NCBI RefSeq assembly: GCF_014287585.1
Contig: NZ_JACOOJ010000021.1
Coordinates: 1 to 64,000, forward strand
Length of the DNA stretch: 64,000 nucleotides
Direction: 5' to 3'
Origin: Parabacteroides hominis
Lineage (GTDB): Bacteria; Bacteroidota; Bacteroidia; Bacteroidales; Tannerellaceae
Within the stretch, counting starts at the first letter, position 1. Every line of letters starts with the position of its first letter. The position numbers were made by a program, and so were the translations under genes. This document shows positions 8,130 through 18,264 of this stretch, in pieces. Below the pieces are notes generated by a model. That model saw only the letters and a program-made list of their open reading frames with translations, was not told the origin of the DNA and did not search any database.

Positions 8130-10532
8130 ATGAAAATAATACGATTAGCTTTACGATCGCTGACACGTTTCAGACTCTACAGTGCCATCAACATCATGGG
8201 GTTGGCGCTGAGTCTGGCGTGTGTAATAACACTATCCCGATATCTCTATCAAGAAACTACAGCAGACCATTTTCATAAACATCTGGATCGTCTCTATCTT
8301 ACGACAATTCAATACCAGAATTCTCCTATGATACACTTTTCCGGTAGTTTCAATATGAATCACGAACCCGACTATAGAGAGCCATTAGAAGATATGGCAG
8401 TAGAACGGAGCACCACATTCATCCCCATGCAGGAGCATGATATCTATTATGAGAATAAGAAAATCACAGCAAATCTGTTCGCCGTAGACACCAACTTTCT
8501 GCAAATGTTAGATTTTCCGATCCTCATTGGTAATCGGAATACACTACTTTTAAAACCGGAAAGTGCGGTAATTACGCAGGAGTTATCAAAAAAGCTGTTT
8601 GGAAATAAGAATCCGATCGGCAAAACTCTTTCTTTCACATTCGGGCAGCCGGTGACGATCGAAGGCATTATTGGAAATCCTGCAGGTAAAAGTTCCTTGC
8701 ATTTCGACATCCTGATCTCCAAGTCTATGCAGAAAAAATGGTCAAGAATGCCTCAAAGCATTGCTCTGCTTTATCCGGGAAGCGATCTGAAACTGGTAAA
8801 CAAACGATTGGATTATTACATGTACATGAAAGCGGGAGATCGATATCAACGATATCAATTCTTCCCCATGAAAGAAGTTTATTTCGACCAGACAATTCAC
8901 GACTTTAATTTATTTTATAAAGGAAATAAGACAAACGTCAGGATATTGACAGTTGTAACTTTTCTAATCCTAATTATCGGACTTTTTAATTTTACCAATA
9001 TCTATGCCGTACTTATACAAAAACGAGCCAGGGAATTTGGTATGAAAAAAGTATTCGGAGCAAAACGTCTGCACCTGTTCGGGCAAATCTATATCGAAAA
9101 TATATTCATTCTCGCTTGTGCCTTGTTTATCGGATGGGTATTTGTTGAATTGACACAAGAGTATCTAAACAATCATTGGGACATCTCCCAATCAAACGAC
9201 TGGCATTTGAATCTTATGCTTGCGCTCGTGTTGTTGGTCCTTTTACCTATGTTGACCTCTTCTTATCCCTTTTTCAAATATCAATATGCAACGCCGATTC
9301 ATACATTGCAATCCATAAACAAAGGAGGAAATTCAATCACTTCAAGAAATATATTCCTGGTTATCCAATACGGCATATCGATTTCTCTCATCATCGTATC
9401 GTTATTTTTCATCAAACAGTTGCATTTCATGCTGAACTACGACAATGGATACCGTACGAAAGACATCATCAAAGTCCAATTTCTCCGTAGCGATTATGCA
9501 TTAGATGATACGTATGAACAATCAATGGCTAAAAGGGAAAAACAAAAACAACTCGACAATATTATTACGACAAAGATGAATGAATCTCCTTTGTTTACAG
9601 ATTGGGCTTACGGAGAAAGCCCTTACGAATATGGAGAGCCACATATACAATTTGAATTCCAAGGGAAAAAACAATTGGTTATTTATAACAATACAGACGA
9701 AAAGTACATGAATATATACAATCTTCAAATAATAGAAGGACGCAATTGGAACGACTCGATCGACCATTTCGGGACATACAACTTGATTATCAATGAAACG
9801 GCAAAAAAAATATTTGGCATCACCGATATTACAACAGCTAAGTTACAACCCGAAAGTAGATTATGGTGGAGTTCCGACATGCCTAATATGGACAAAAACC
9901 CTGCTTACAACATCGTTGGCATAGTCAAAGACTTTCAAATAGGACATTTGTCGCAAGCAACACTTCCACTCGTTTTCGCTTATGACATAGGATACCGCTA
10001 TGAACGTTTGACAGCTCACATCGTTCCAGGCAAACGCCAAGAAGCAATCCGTTTCCTACAAAAATTACATGAAGAAACCGTTGGAGGAGAATTCGTCTAT
10101 TCTTTTGCAGAAGATGAGATAAAAGCCATTTACAAAGAGGACCAAAAGGTAACCAGTATCTATACGGTATTTGCACTGATAGCAATCCTGATCTCCTCAT
10201 TAGGTCTGTTCGGGCTATCCCTGTTTGACGTACAGCGACGTTACCGCGAAATAGCTATCCGCAAAGTCAACGGAGCGACAACTTCCATCATCATGCAAAT
10301 GCTATTACGAAAATATTATAAACTTCTCGCGATCGCATTTGTTGTGGCGACTCCTGTCACCTGGCTTACGATCCACAAATATCTGGAAAATTTCGCTCAC
10401 AAGGCCACTATCTCCTGGTGGCTATTTGCCATCGCTTTATTACTTACAGGAGTAATTTCTTTGCTGACTTTGATTTGGCAAATACGCAAGGCAGCCCGGA
10501 CAAATCCGGCAGAAGCAATCAAATCAGAATAA
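8130..10532 (+). CDS. FtsX/MacB-type ABC transporter permease 1
   Basis: An 800-residue permease without an ATPase domain. It has an N-terminal membrane helix (about 18-38), a periplasmic MacB-PCD-like domain, three membrane helices (about 280-400), a second periplasmic domain and three more helices at the C terminus, i.e. two FtsX units. The signature REIAIRKVNGAT precedes the last helices and the protein ends NPAEAIKSE, as do its paralogues. These permeases use ATP hydrolysis in the cytoplasm to drive conformational change in periplasmic partners (mechanotransmission). The next permease starts 12 bases after its stop. The matching ATPase is probably the one at 38435-39109. It diverges most from the other three at its N terminus, lacking the HYIK start motif. 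Confidence 0.85.
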   Translation: MKIIRLALRSLTRFRLYSAINIMGLALSLACVITLSRYLYQETTADHFHKHLDRLYLTTIQYQNSPMIHFSGSFNMNHEPDYREPLEDMAVERSTTFIPMQEHDIYYENKKITANLFAVDTNFLQMLDFPILIGNRNTLLLKPESAVITQELSKKLFGNKNPIGKTLSFTFGQPVTIEGIIGNPAGKSSLHFDILISKSMQKKWSRMPQSIALLYPGSDLKLVNKRLDYYMYMKAGDRYQRYQFFPMKEVYFDQTIHDFNLFYKGNKTNVRILTVVTFLILIIGLFNFTNIYAVLIQKRAREFGMKKVFGAKRLHLFGQIYIENIFILACALFIGWVFVELTQEYLNNHWDISQSNDWHLNLMLALVLLVLLPMLTSSYPFFKYQYATPIHTLQSINKGGNSITSRNIFLVIQYGISISLIIVSLFFIKQLHFMLNYDNGYRTKDIIKVQFLRSDYALDDTYEQSMAKREKQKQLDNIITTKMNESPLFTDWAYGESPYEYGEPHIQFEFQGKKQLVIYNNTDEKYMNIYNLQIIEGRNWNDSIDHFGTYNLIINETAKKIFGITDITTAKLQPESRLWWSSDMPNMDKNPAYNIVGIVKDFQIGHLSQATLPLVFAYDIGYRYERLTAHIVPGKRQEAIRFLQKLHEETVGGEFVYSFAEDEIKAIYKEDQKVTSIYTVFALIAILISSLGLFGLSLFDVQRRYREIAIRKVNGATTSIIMQMLLRKYYKLLAIAFVVATPVTWLTIHKYLENFAHKATISWWLFAIALLLTGVISLLTLIWQIRKAARTNPAEAIKSE

Positions 10533-10544
10533 AAACAAACGATC

Positions 10545-12947
10545 ATGATACTACAACACTATATCAAAATTGCATTTCGCAACTTGGCAAAATATAAAGT
10601 GCAATCCACCATCAGTATTGTCGGCCTGGCAATCGGGCTGATCTGTTTCACATACGGATGGAACTGGTACCAATATGAGACGAACTACGACGGGTTTTAT
10701 CCGCAATCCGGGCAAATTTACCGGGTGTACGGAATCGATAAACAAACGGGAAAGAAATCAGAGGAATTACCGCTTATCCTGGCACGCAAACTGAAAAAAG
10801 ATTTCCCGGAAGTAATAGAGACAACACAGATTTATTCCAAATACGGTTCGAGTTTCAAATATGGAGAAACAAGGTTAGAGGATCCGGACGAGGAATTCAT
10901 TGACGAACAGTATTTCAAATTCTTTCCACGTCCCGTAATTTGCGGTAAAAAGGATGATATCCTGAAAACACTGGATGAGATAGCCGTTACCCGGTCTTTT
11001 GCCGTGAAATATTTCAAAACACCGGAGAAAGCATTAGGCAAAACCCTTGAAAACGGATATCGTAAAAGCATTACGATCGTGTCCGTCCTGGAAGATTCGC
11101 CCAACAACTCCATGATGCAAGCCGATGTTTATGAATTGGATAAATTCGACCATGACCGGGAAAACCGGATCACGGACGAAAAGCAATGGGCCTTGTTAAA
11201 CACTAAAATCTATCTATTATTAGCACCCAACATTAATATAAAAGCATTTGAGAAGAAGATCAATGCTTATATAGTCGAGCATGAGTACAATAAATCAATC
11301 CTGTTGAAGTTGGCTCCCCTGACGGATGTCCGTCATACATTCGGAAGCGAATTGACATTTAATCTTTCCTACATCCGCACATTCACGATAACCGGGCTCT
11401 TATTGTTACTCTGCGTTTTCTTTAATTTCACCAATCTGCTGTTGAACCGTATCTATTTACGGAACAAAGAAATGAAATTGAGAAATGCGATCGGCGCTGA
11501 TAAAAAGAACTTGGTTATCCAGTTGCTGCTGGAATTGACGTTGCTTGTCGGGATCAGTTTTCTATTGGCCTCCTGCCTGTTGGAATTAACCGCTGGCGGC
11601 TTCTCACGCCTATTCGAAACGACATTACAGCGAAAACTCTTATTTAGCCATCTTTGTATCATAACAGGCATTAGCTGCTTGATACTCACGATCGTCAGCC
11701 TACCGTTATTCCTGCATTTTGTACGCGCTTCTTCTCTATTAATATCCGGAGGAATCTCTCCTACCCGGAAAAGCGGTTTCCGCAAAATCAGCATGACACT
11801 CCAACTATGTATTTGCATATTCTTCCTGATGAGCACATTTATCATGTTCAGGCAAATATCTTTCATGAAACATAAAAACTTGGGATTCCGGAAAGAGGGT
11901 CTGATACAGATGGAAATGACATTCAACGACCGGGAAGGAATCAGTCGCGAGATTTCTTCATTAGCTGTCCTAAAAGGATTCACACAAGCCGGAATATTTA
12001 CCATCACTCATGAACCTTATACACAAAACGAAGTCGAATGGGAAGGGAAACCACTGGATTTTAATCCGAACTTCCAAGTCCTGCAAGTAGGCGGCAACTT
12101 CCCGGAAGTTTTCAACATACCGATGCTGAAAGGCCGTTTCGTCAATGAAGGAGATCTATCCGACGGTAACAGGCATTCCTCTTGGACAAAAGCCGTCATC
12201 AATGAAGAGGCGGCTCGTATCATGGGCATAAACGATCCTATCGGAAAGAAGATCAGCATTTGGAACTATACGACAATGAGAGACGGAAGCAGGGGACGTG
12301 CCGAAATGGAAATCGTCGGGATCATCCAAAACTTCCAAGCAGCCAGTTTGCGCAACCCGATGCTGCCGCAAGTGATCGTAACCGATCCAAGCAAATGGAA
12401 CAGCTATTTTTATTATGCCCGTACCGAACCCGGAAAAGAAAAAGCCGCGATCAAAGCAATCCGGAATGTATTCAAAAAACACTCTAAGCAAGGCGATCCC
12501 GCCACCTGCAAAGTACAGACCATAAGTCAGATACTTGATCAGCTCAGCACTTCCGAGAATGCCAGCCTGCAGCTCTTTACATTGCTGGCCCTGTTCTGTA
12601 CGCTAATCTCCATCTTCGGGCTTTATTCCATCTCGTCCAGCAATATGGAACAACGGAGGAAAGAAATTGCCATACGGAAAGTGATGGGAGCTTCTGCCGG
12701 CACGATTGTCAAGATGTTTTTCCTGGAATATCTGACAATTGCACTGATAGCCAATCTTCTGGCACTACCGCTCGCGTGGTTGTTCATGCAAAATTGGTTG
12801 CAGCAATATGCCTACCGGAGCAATATCTTTGTCTGGATGTATATCGTAATCATATTTGCCACCATCATCCTGATCATCGGAACCGTCCTCTATCAAACGA
12901 TACGGGCCGCCCGGACCAATCCGGCGGAGGTGATCAAGTCGGAATAA
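10545..12947 (+). CDS. FtsX/MacB-type ABC transporter permease 2
   Basis: An 800-residue paralogue of the previous gene. It begins MILQHYIKIAFRNLAKYKVQ, a start shared by the following permeases, and carries the first membrane helix, a large periplasmic domain, a central helix cluster, a second periplasmic domain and a C-terminal helix cluster with RRKEIAIRKVMGAS and the ending NPAEVIKSE. The periplasmic domains differ clearly from those of the neighbouring paralogues, while the helical parts are conserved, so each may recognise a different partner or the four may form heterodimers. This is inference. It has no ATPase of its own. Confidence 0.85.
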   Translation: MILQHYIKIAFRNLAKYKVQSTISIVGLAIGLICFTYGWNWYQYETNYDGFYPQSGQIYRVYGIDKQTGKKSEELPLILARKLKKDFPEVIETTQIYSKYGSSFKYGETRLEDPDEEFIDEQYFKFFPRPVICGKKDDILKTLDEIAVTRSFAVKYFKTPEKALGKTLENGYRKSITIVSVLEDSPNNSMMQADVYELDKFDHDRENRITDEKQWALLNTKIYLLLAPNINIKAFEKKINAYIVEHEYNKSILLKLAPLTDVRHTFGSELTFNLSYIRTFTITGLLLLLCVFFNFTNLLLNRIYLRNKEMKLRNAIGADKKNLVIQLLLELTLLVGISFLLASCLLELTAGGFSRLFETTLQRKLLFSHLCIITGISCLILTIVSLPLFLHFVRASSLLISGGISPTRKSGFRKISMTLQLCICIFFLMSTFIMFRQISFMKHKNLGFRKEGLIQMEMTFNDREGISREISSLAVLKGFTQAGIFTITHEPYTQNEVEWEGKPLDFNPNFQVLQVGGNFPEVFNIPMLKGRFVNEGDLSDGNRHSSWTKAVINEEAARIMGINDPIGKKISIWNYTTMRDGSRGRAEMEIVGIIQNFQAASLRNPMLPQVIVTDPSKWNSYFYYARTEPGKEKAAIKAIRNVFKKHSKQGDPATCKVQTISQILDQLSTSENASLQLFTLLALFCTLISIFGLYSISSSNMEQRRKEIAIRKVMGASAGTIVKMFFLEYLTIALIANLLALPLAWLFMQNWLQQYAYRSNIFVWMYIVIIFATIILIIGTVLYQTIRAARTNPAEVIKSE

Positions 12948-12967
12948 TAACAACAAATCATAGAACT

Positions 12968-15292
12968 ATGCTATACCATTACATCAAAATAGCTCTCCGC
13001 AATCTCCTGAAATATAAATTGCAATCATTCATTTGTATTGTCGGACTCGCAATCGGATTTACCAGCTTTGCGTTATCGTCGCTTTGGATACGGTATGAGT
13101 TGACTTATGACACGTTCAGGAAGGACGCAGACCGGATTTATTACGTCCGGGTGGAATCGGAGACAAACGACCAAGGCGTTTCATCTGTCACTCCTTACCC
13201 GCTGGCCCGTTATTTAAAAGAGACGTTCCCAGAGGTAGAGGAAAGTTGCAATACCAGTGCTTGGAAAAATGATTTCCTCTACAACGAAAAGAAATACGAA
13301 TCTTTCGATATGGTCATGGATTCAACTGTCGAACGCATGTTCGAGATAGAACTGATCTCCGGTAGCCGGGATTTTATGATTCCGGGAAGCAACAAGATCG
13401 CGATCACGGACAGGCTTGCCAAAGAGGTCTTCGGCACAAAGAACCCATTAGGTGAAAAACTGAAGATTTGGTCTGACAATATGGAAATATGTGCCATAGT
13501 CAAAAGTCAGGACCAGCATTCGAATTTCCCGTTCGGAATACTGAAGCCGTCCCGGCAAACGGAGGAATGGAACATAGCCTATTGCCAGACTTTTATAAAG
13601 GTTCGTCCGGGAACGGATATGGAAGCTTTTAAAAAGAAACTTTACGAACATAAAATAAAGAAAGACAAAGACTCGCTGACTCATCTCGTTCTGACATCGC
13701 TCACTGCCATGCGGTATGACCATCCCGAAGAAGAGCCTACTATCAAGTTCGAACATATCCTGCTTTTCGCGCTTGCCGGGGGATTGGTGATCCTGTGCGC
13801 ACTATTCAACTATCTGACCCTGTTCGCCAACCGCATACGGATACGCAGTAAAGAGATCGGACTCCGGAAAGTGTGCGGTTCGTCTGACGGCAATCTGTTT
13901 GTCCTGTTTGCTTCCGAATACCTGCTTACACTTTTCATGGCTCTCTTGGCCGGAATAGTTCTGATCGAAATCATACTGCCTGCATTCCAGGAATTGTCGA
14001 ATGTAAAAACTGATTCGTTCAGTCTCTATTTGGAGACATTTGCCTATTTCGGATTCATCACCTTGCTGGCTTTCCTGTTCTCTTTGTTCCCTATCTACTA
14101 TTTCAGGAAGCATTCGCTACAAAAGGCCCTCAAAGGTTCATTTGACGGGAAAGGAAAGAACATCTTCCCGAAAATAAGCCTTACCTTGCAATTGATAATC
14201 AGCATCGGGTTCATATTCAGTTCGTCGGTACTGATCAAACAAATCTATCACTTGCACACGACCGATCTCGGACTAAACCGGGAAGACCGGGGCGATGTTC
14301 GTATATATCCTAAAACAGACGGTTTGAAAGAAGAAGTCGCCAAACTCTCTTCTATCGCAGAAGTATATCCGGACGGAAACGATCCGCTATTTCCAAGTTA
14401 CTCCCGCTCCTACAGATACTTTACAGAGTGGGAAGGCAAGCCTGCTTCCGTGGAAGATCTCACGATCCAAGCAATTCCATGTAACAACCGTTACTTTGAG
14501 TTTTATGGCCTTCAGTTACTAAAAGGCAAGTTGCCGGAGGGAGATACCGAACGGCATATACTCCTGAACGAAGCAGCCGTAAAGGAATTGAAGATCGACA
14601 ATCCGATCGGCAAAACACTTAGCGTCAAAGATCAGAAAGGATTGGTCATCGACGGCATTTTCAAAGACTTCTATATCTCGCCCCCTACCGTTCCGGTAAA
14701 ACCGGTGATGCTCGATTTCAGTCCGGTTAAGAAAAATATACAGAATGATTATTCAACGACTGTCATATTCCGACATCAGCCGGGAAGCCGCGAACTATGC
14801 AAACGGCAGGTCGAGCAGTTGGCAAAGAAGATGCAACCGAACGCTGTCGACATACATGTAGCTTTTATGGAAGAAGAATATGAAAAGTTTCTGAAATCGG
14901 AAAAGGCACTACTCAAGATGCTCGACTTCGTGACTGTAGTCTGTATCTTGATCTCGTTGTTCGGCGTATTCTCCCAGGTGACTTTAGACTGCGAACAGAA
15001 AAAGAAAGAAATCGCCGTCCGCAAAGTGAACGGGGCAAAGGCATTGGATATCATGAGGCTATTCTTTGCCAGTAATCTGCGCCTGTTATGCATTGCTTCG
15101 GTTATAGCATTTCCGGTCAGCTACCTGGTCATGAAATCATGGATTGAAAACTATGTGCTACAGGCGACAATCAGTTGGTGGCTTTATCCGGTCATTTGGG
15201 TTGTACTGGTCCTGCTGCTAACCCTTAGCACAGGTTGGCGCATCCATAAGGCTGCGAACCAGAACCCGGCAGAGGTGATCAAGTCGGAATAA
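12968..15292 (+). CDS. FtsX/MacB-type ABC transporter permease 3
   Basis: A 774-residue paralogue. The open frame extends back to 12776, inside the previous gene, but the ATG at 12968 begins MLYHYIKIALRNLLKYK, aligned with the starts of the other permeases, and leaves a 20-base gap after the previous stop. Architecture is as in the other three, with EKKKEIAVRKVNGAK-like signature before the last helices and the ending NPAEVIKSE. It is followed by a 200-base spacer that holds 22-bp palindromic tandem repeats, the only sizeable gap inside the operon. Confidence 0.85.
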   Translation: MLYHYIKIALRNLLKYKLQSFICIVGLAIGFTSFALSSLWIRYELTYDTFRKDADRIYYVRVESETNDQGVSSVTPYPLARYLKETFPEVEESCNTSAWKNDFLYNEKKYESFDMVMDSTVERMFEIELISGSRDFMIPGSNKIAITDRLAKEVFGTKNPLGEKLKIWSDNMEICAIVKSQDQHSNFPFGILKPSRQTEEWNIAYCQTFIKVRPGTDMEAFKKKLYEHKIKKDKDSLTHLVLTSLTAMRYDHPEEEPTIKFEHILLFALAGGLVILCALFNYLTLFANRIRIRSKEIGLRKVCGSSDGNLFVLFASEYLLTLFMALLAGIVLIEIILPAFQELSNVKTDSFSLYLETFAYFGFITLLAFLFSLFPIYYFRKHSLQKALKGSFDGKGKNIFPKISLTLQLIISIGFIFSSSVLIKQIYHLHTTDLGLNREDRGDVRIYPKTDGLKEEVAKLSSIAEVYPDGNDPLFPSYSRSYRYFTEWEGKPASVEDLTIQAIPCNNRYFEFYGLQLLKGKLPEGDTERHILLNEAAVKELKIDNPIGKTLSVKDQKGLVIDGIFKDFYISPPTVPVKPVMLDFSPVKKNIQNDYSTTVIFRHQPGSRELCKRQVEQLAKKMQPNAVDIHVAFMEEEYEKFLKSEKALLKMLDFVTVVCILISLFGVFSQVTLDCEQKKKEIAVRKVNGAKALDIMRLFFASNLRLLCIASVIAFPVSYLVMKSWIENYVLQATISWWLYPVIWVVLVLLLTLSTGWRIHKAANQNPAEVIKSE

Positions 15293-15300
15293 AAGTTTTC

Positions 15301-15366
15301 TGCCGGTGAAAATTTTGTTTCACGCCGGTGAAAATTTATTTTCATGCCGAGGAAACTTTTTTCTCT
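15301..15366 (+). repeat. 22-bp palindromic tandem repeat (three units)
   Basis: Units of 22 bp lie at 15301-15322, 15323-15344 and 15345-15366. The first two differ at few positions and have the form YGCCGG followed by the palindrome-like TGAAAATTTATTTTCA; the third is degraded. Partial traces extend a few bases on either side. The array sits between permeases 3 and 4 of the export operon, downstream of one stop codon and upstream of the next start. It is built on the same plan as the array at 38141 (21-22 bp period, each unit self-complementary) but with unrelated sequence. Confidence 0.7.
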
Positions 15367-15492
15367 CCCCGTAGAAACCGGGCAGCAGTCTTGCCTTTCC
15401 TGAAGTCAGAAGCAAGCCTAAAAGCAGCTGATACCAGTACGAAGATTTTAAAAGATATATTTGAACAATATTTTATAACAAACAATCGGATC

Positions 15493-17883
15493 ATGTTATC
15501 ACACTATATAAAAATTTCTTTCCGGGAACTACTGAAATACCGGACTCAATCAATTGTCAGCATTATCGGCTTGGCCGTAGGATTTACAGCCTTCATCTTA
15601 GGTGGTTACTGGCTACGGTGGGAGACACATTTCGATAATTTCCACCCGGAAGCAGACCGGCTTTACTGCCTGACGACGGAGGGACTTGTCAAGCGCGCCA
15701 ACGGAACACAAGCCGATCTGGACCAGTTACATATTAACGACCGGGAAGAATTGTTCAAGCTGCTCCCCGAAATCGAAGTCTCCTGTTCATTCAACCCCCT
15801 CAGCTTTACATTGAAACAGGACAACGAGGCGATTAAACTGCATGGGATGGAAAGCGGACAGTCCTTCTTCAACCTTTTCCGGGCGGATTTTATCGAAGGG
15901 ACTCACAAAGGTCTCGTTCCCGACGGCAGTTCCGTCATTTTAACGGAACGGACAGCCCACAAACTGTTCGGGACAACAAACTGCGTCGGCAAGGAAGTCG
16001 TATTGGATGATAACCTCCGTCCCTCGGTAGCAGGCGTCATCCGGGACTATCCGGATAATACAGATCTACTGTTCGACTTCCTGTTGATCAAGACACCTCA
16101 ACCCAATCATGTCAAACGCATGACGACCTACGTGCGACTCCAAAAGAACGCAAACGTCACGAACGTACGGAACAAACTGGCACACTATAAAAGCCATGCC
16201 GAAGACAAATGGAATCACGAACAGGTAAAAAACTGGAAAATAAACCTGCTGACAGCCTCCGAAGTACATCTCAGATGCCATCCCGAATTGACAGATCGCA
16301 TCCGCAACATTCATATCTTAGCTTTAGCCGGGATAATGGCTTTCCTAAGCGCTCTGATCAACCTGCTTGTCCTTTTCATAGGGCAACAGCAACGGAAACA
16401 ACAGAAAAACCGGACTTACCTCTGTGTAGGAGCTTCAACCACAAGCATGATCATGAAAGGTTTTACCGAACTGGCATTACCCTTGATCATTGCCTTTCTG
16501 ATCGCTTTCTGCCTGATCGAAAGCCTCTATCCTTACTATGAAAGCTACACGACATGGAACCGGTACGGCATCTACGAAAACGTCAATCGCCACCTTTCAC
16601 GAACTTCGCTTTTCGGCAATACGCTGTCGCTCGCCGGAATCAGCATCCTGGCGTTCCTTCTTATCTGTTATTATCCGATACGAAATCTTTTGGAACACAA
16701 GATACAAAGACCGGTCCTCTTCAAACAAAGTTTGATCGTCATCCAGATATTTATCGGTTCGTTATTCTTTATCACCTCTTTGGGGTTGTTCCGGCAGTTA
16801 CATTTTATCCTTTCGAAAGACAAAGGGATCGATTACGAACGGGTCATACAGGTCGATTTAGGGTACAACACGGCTTATCAGACAGACCTGGGCGTCTTGA
16901 AACCGGAAATAGCCAACCATCCGTATGTAGAGGGAGTCACGTACACATGCGGAAACACTCCGGTCTTTACGGAGCAGGGAGATTGGTATGGTTCTTTTTA
17001 CTCGTACTTTTGTTTCGACCCGAACGAGCCCGATCCCCATCAATTTAATCCGGTGGTCGTTGCCGACAAGGACTTCTTTTCGTTCTTCAACCTGCAACTG
17101 CAATCGGGTAGCTGGCCGACGGATGCAAACCCATATAGCTATATGGTAAATGAAACTTGCCAACAAACATTGGGATACACAGATCTGCTTGAACGGCCTA
17201 TATATATAAAAGGACAGGCGAGCCAAGCCAAAGTCTGCTGTGTCATAAAGGACTATCTCTATGCTCCGATGCAATATCCTATATTACCGCTGTTCTTTAC
17301 CACATACGATAATCCGATGGTAAAAGACTTCGAGCGTCCTTACCTTATTTATGTCCGCTATGCAAAAGGACACAAAAAGGAGGTGCTGGAGCATCTTCGT
17401 GAAATAACATCACATATTCAGAATGACAATGTCAACCGGAGTAAAATGTTTACGGAGTTATCCGATCTGGTCGATCTTTTCAACCGTCCGGAAAAAGTGA
17501 TTTTTACCATCTTTAGCATCCTTTCTCTGGTTTGTATCCTGATCTCCACTTTCGGTATCTACTCGCTGGTCAGTCTCGCCACCGAACAACGCCGGAAAGA
17601 GATTGCTATCCGTAAAGTAAACGGAGCTACATTTTATCACATCCTCCAACTGTTCTTCCGGGAATATTTCATGTTAGTAGCATTAGGCAACGCTTTTGCT
17701 CTTCCGGTCGGCTACTTAGTAACGAAACGTTGGCTCGAAACGTACGCCAATCACACCACATTGCCAGTATGGTTGTTCCTGCTGGTTTTCCTTATCACCA
17801 GTGGAATCGTACTACTCTCTATTTTCCGCCAGGTTAAAAGAGCAGCTGCTACCAATCCGGCGGAAGTAATCAAAACAGAATAA
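15493..17883 (+). CDS. FtsX/MacB-type ABC transporter permease 4
   Basis: A 796-residue paralogue. The frame is open from 15328, but the first 55 codons come from the repeat-containing spacer; the ATG at 15493 begins MLSHYIKISFRELLKYRTQS, matching the starts of permeases 2 and 3. The domain order is the same: helix, periplasmic domain, helix cluster, periplasmic domain, helix cluster with RRKEIAIRKVNGAT and the ending NPAEVIKTE. It is the last intact permease of the operon. The 12-base gap after its stop leads into what appears to be the start of a fifth permease. Confidence 0.85.
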   Translation: MLSHYIKISFRELLKYRTQSIVSIIGLAVGFTAFILGGYWLRWETHFDNFHPEADRLYCLTTEGLVKRANGTQADLDQLHINDREELFKLLPEIEVSCSFNPLSFTLKQDNEAIKLHGMESGQSFFNLFRADFIEGTHKGLVPDGSSVILTERTAHKLFGTTNCVGKEVVLDDNLRPSVAGVIRDYPDNTDLLFDFLLIKTPQPNHVKRMTTYVRLQKNANVTNVRNKLAHYKSHAEDKWNHEQVKNWKINLLTASEVHLRCHPELTDRIRNIHILALAGIMAFLSALINLLVLFIGQQQRKQQKNRTYLCVGASTTSMIMKGFTELALPLIIAFLIAFCLIESLYPYYESYTTWNRYGIYENVNRHLSRTSLFGNTLSLAGISILAFLLICYYPIRNLLEHKIQRPVLFKQSLIVIQIFIGSLFFITSLGLFRQLHFILSKDKGIDYERVIQVDLGYNTAYQTDLGVLKPEIANHPYVEGVTYTCGNTPVFTEQGDWYGSFYSYFCFDPNEPDPHQFNPVVVADKDFFSFFNLQLQSGSWPTDANPYSYMVNETCQQTLGYTDLLERPIYIKGQASQAKVCCVIKDYLYAPMQYPILPLFFTTYDNPMVKDFERPYLIYVRYAKGHKKEVLEHLREITSHIQNDNVNRSKMFTELSDLVDLFNRPEKVIFTIFSILSLVCILISTFGIYSLVSLATEQRRKEIAIRKVNGATFYHILQLFFREYFMLVALGNAFALPVGYLVTKRWLETYANHTTLPVWLFLLVFLITSGIVLLSIFRQVKRAAATNPAEVIKTE

Positions 17884-17895
17884 AAACACGATACG

Positions 17896-18136
17896 ATGAT
17901 TGTACATTATTTCAAGAATCCTTCAACAAGCTTCGGGAATTCTCCCGTAATCTCTCTTCTTTTGCACAGGAGAAAGACTCCGACAAGCAAATGCGCCTTT
18001 CAGAATGCAGCAGCGAACTATTGAACGATTTACTTGATACAGACAGAGATTTTTTACGGAAAGCGAATCAACCGGCGAACTGAATCTTGACATCTTCAAG
18101 ATGAAGAGAACAATAAAAAAGAAAAGCAAAAACTAA
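17896..18136 (+). pseudogene. Stub of a fifth FtsX permease joined to decayed coding sequence
   Basis: Twelve bases after the stop of permease 4, in the same layout as between permeases 1 and 2, an ATG starts MIVHYFK, the typical first seven residues of this permease family. The frame then diverges and stops after 42 codons. From about 17913 another frame reads through as a charged helical peptide of some 55 codons (including ESFNKLREFSRNLSSF) to a stop at about 18080, and a shift at the T-run near 18050 would continue it as GELNLDIFKMKRTIKKKSKN to a stop at 18134-18136. I read this as a deletion junction plus a frameshift. It could also be non-coding. The 3' part is not recognised. Confidence 0.4.
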
Positions 18137-18224
18137 TTAAGTCAACACATCCCAAAAACAATTAACATTTTAAATTGATAAGACAAATTACACTAATTAT
18201 ATCATACAGTACCATAAGTTGTTT

Positions 18225-18232
18225 TATATTCG
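18225..18232 (+). promoter_or_regulatory. Possible -7 element of the TlpA-like lipoprotein gene
   Basis: TATATTCG differs at one position from the Bacteroidota -7 consensus TAnnTTTG and lies 33 bases before the start codon in a very A+T-rich spacer (18137-18264) that has no other recognisable content. A matching -33 element is not evident. Confidence 0.3.
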
Positions 18233-18264
18233 CTCTATAAATTATTTACATTAATATTTCTCTT

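Noticed and set aside
12776..12967. Longer start for the third permease
   Set aside because: It would overlap the previous permease by over 170 bases; the ATG at 12968 aligns with the starts of its paralogues.
15328..15492. Longer start for the fourth permease
   Set aside because: The 55 extra codons come from the tandem repeat spacer and lie before the conserved MLSHYIKIS start shared with the paralogues.
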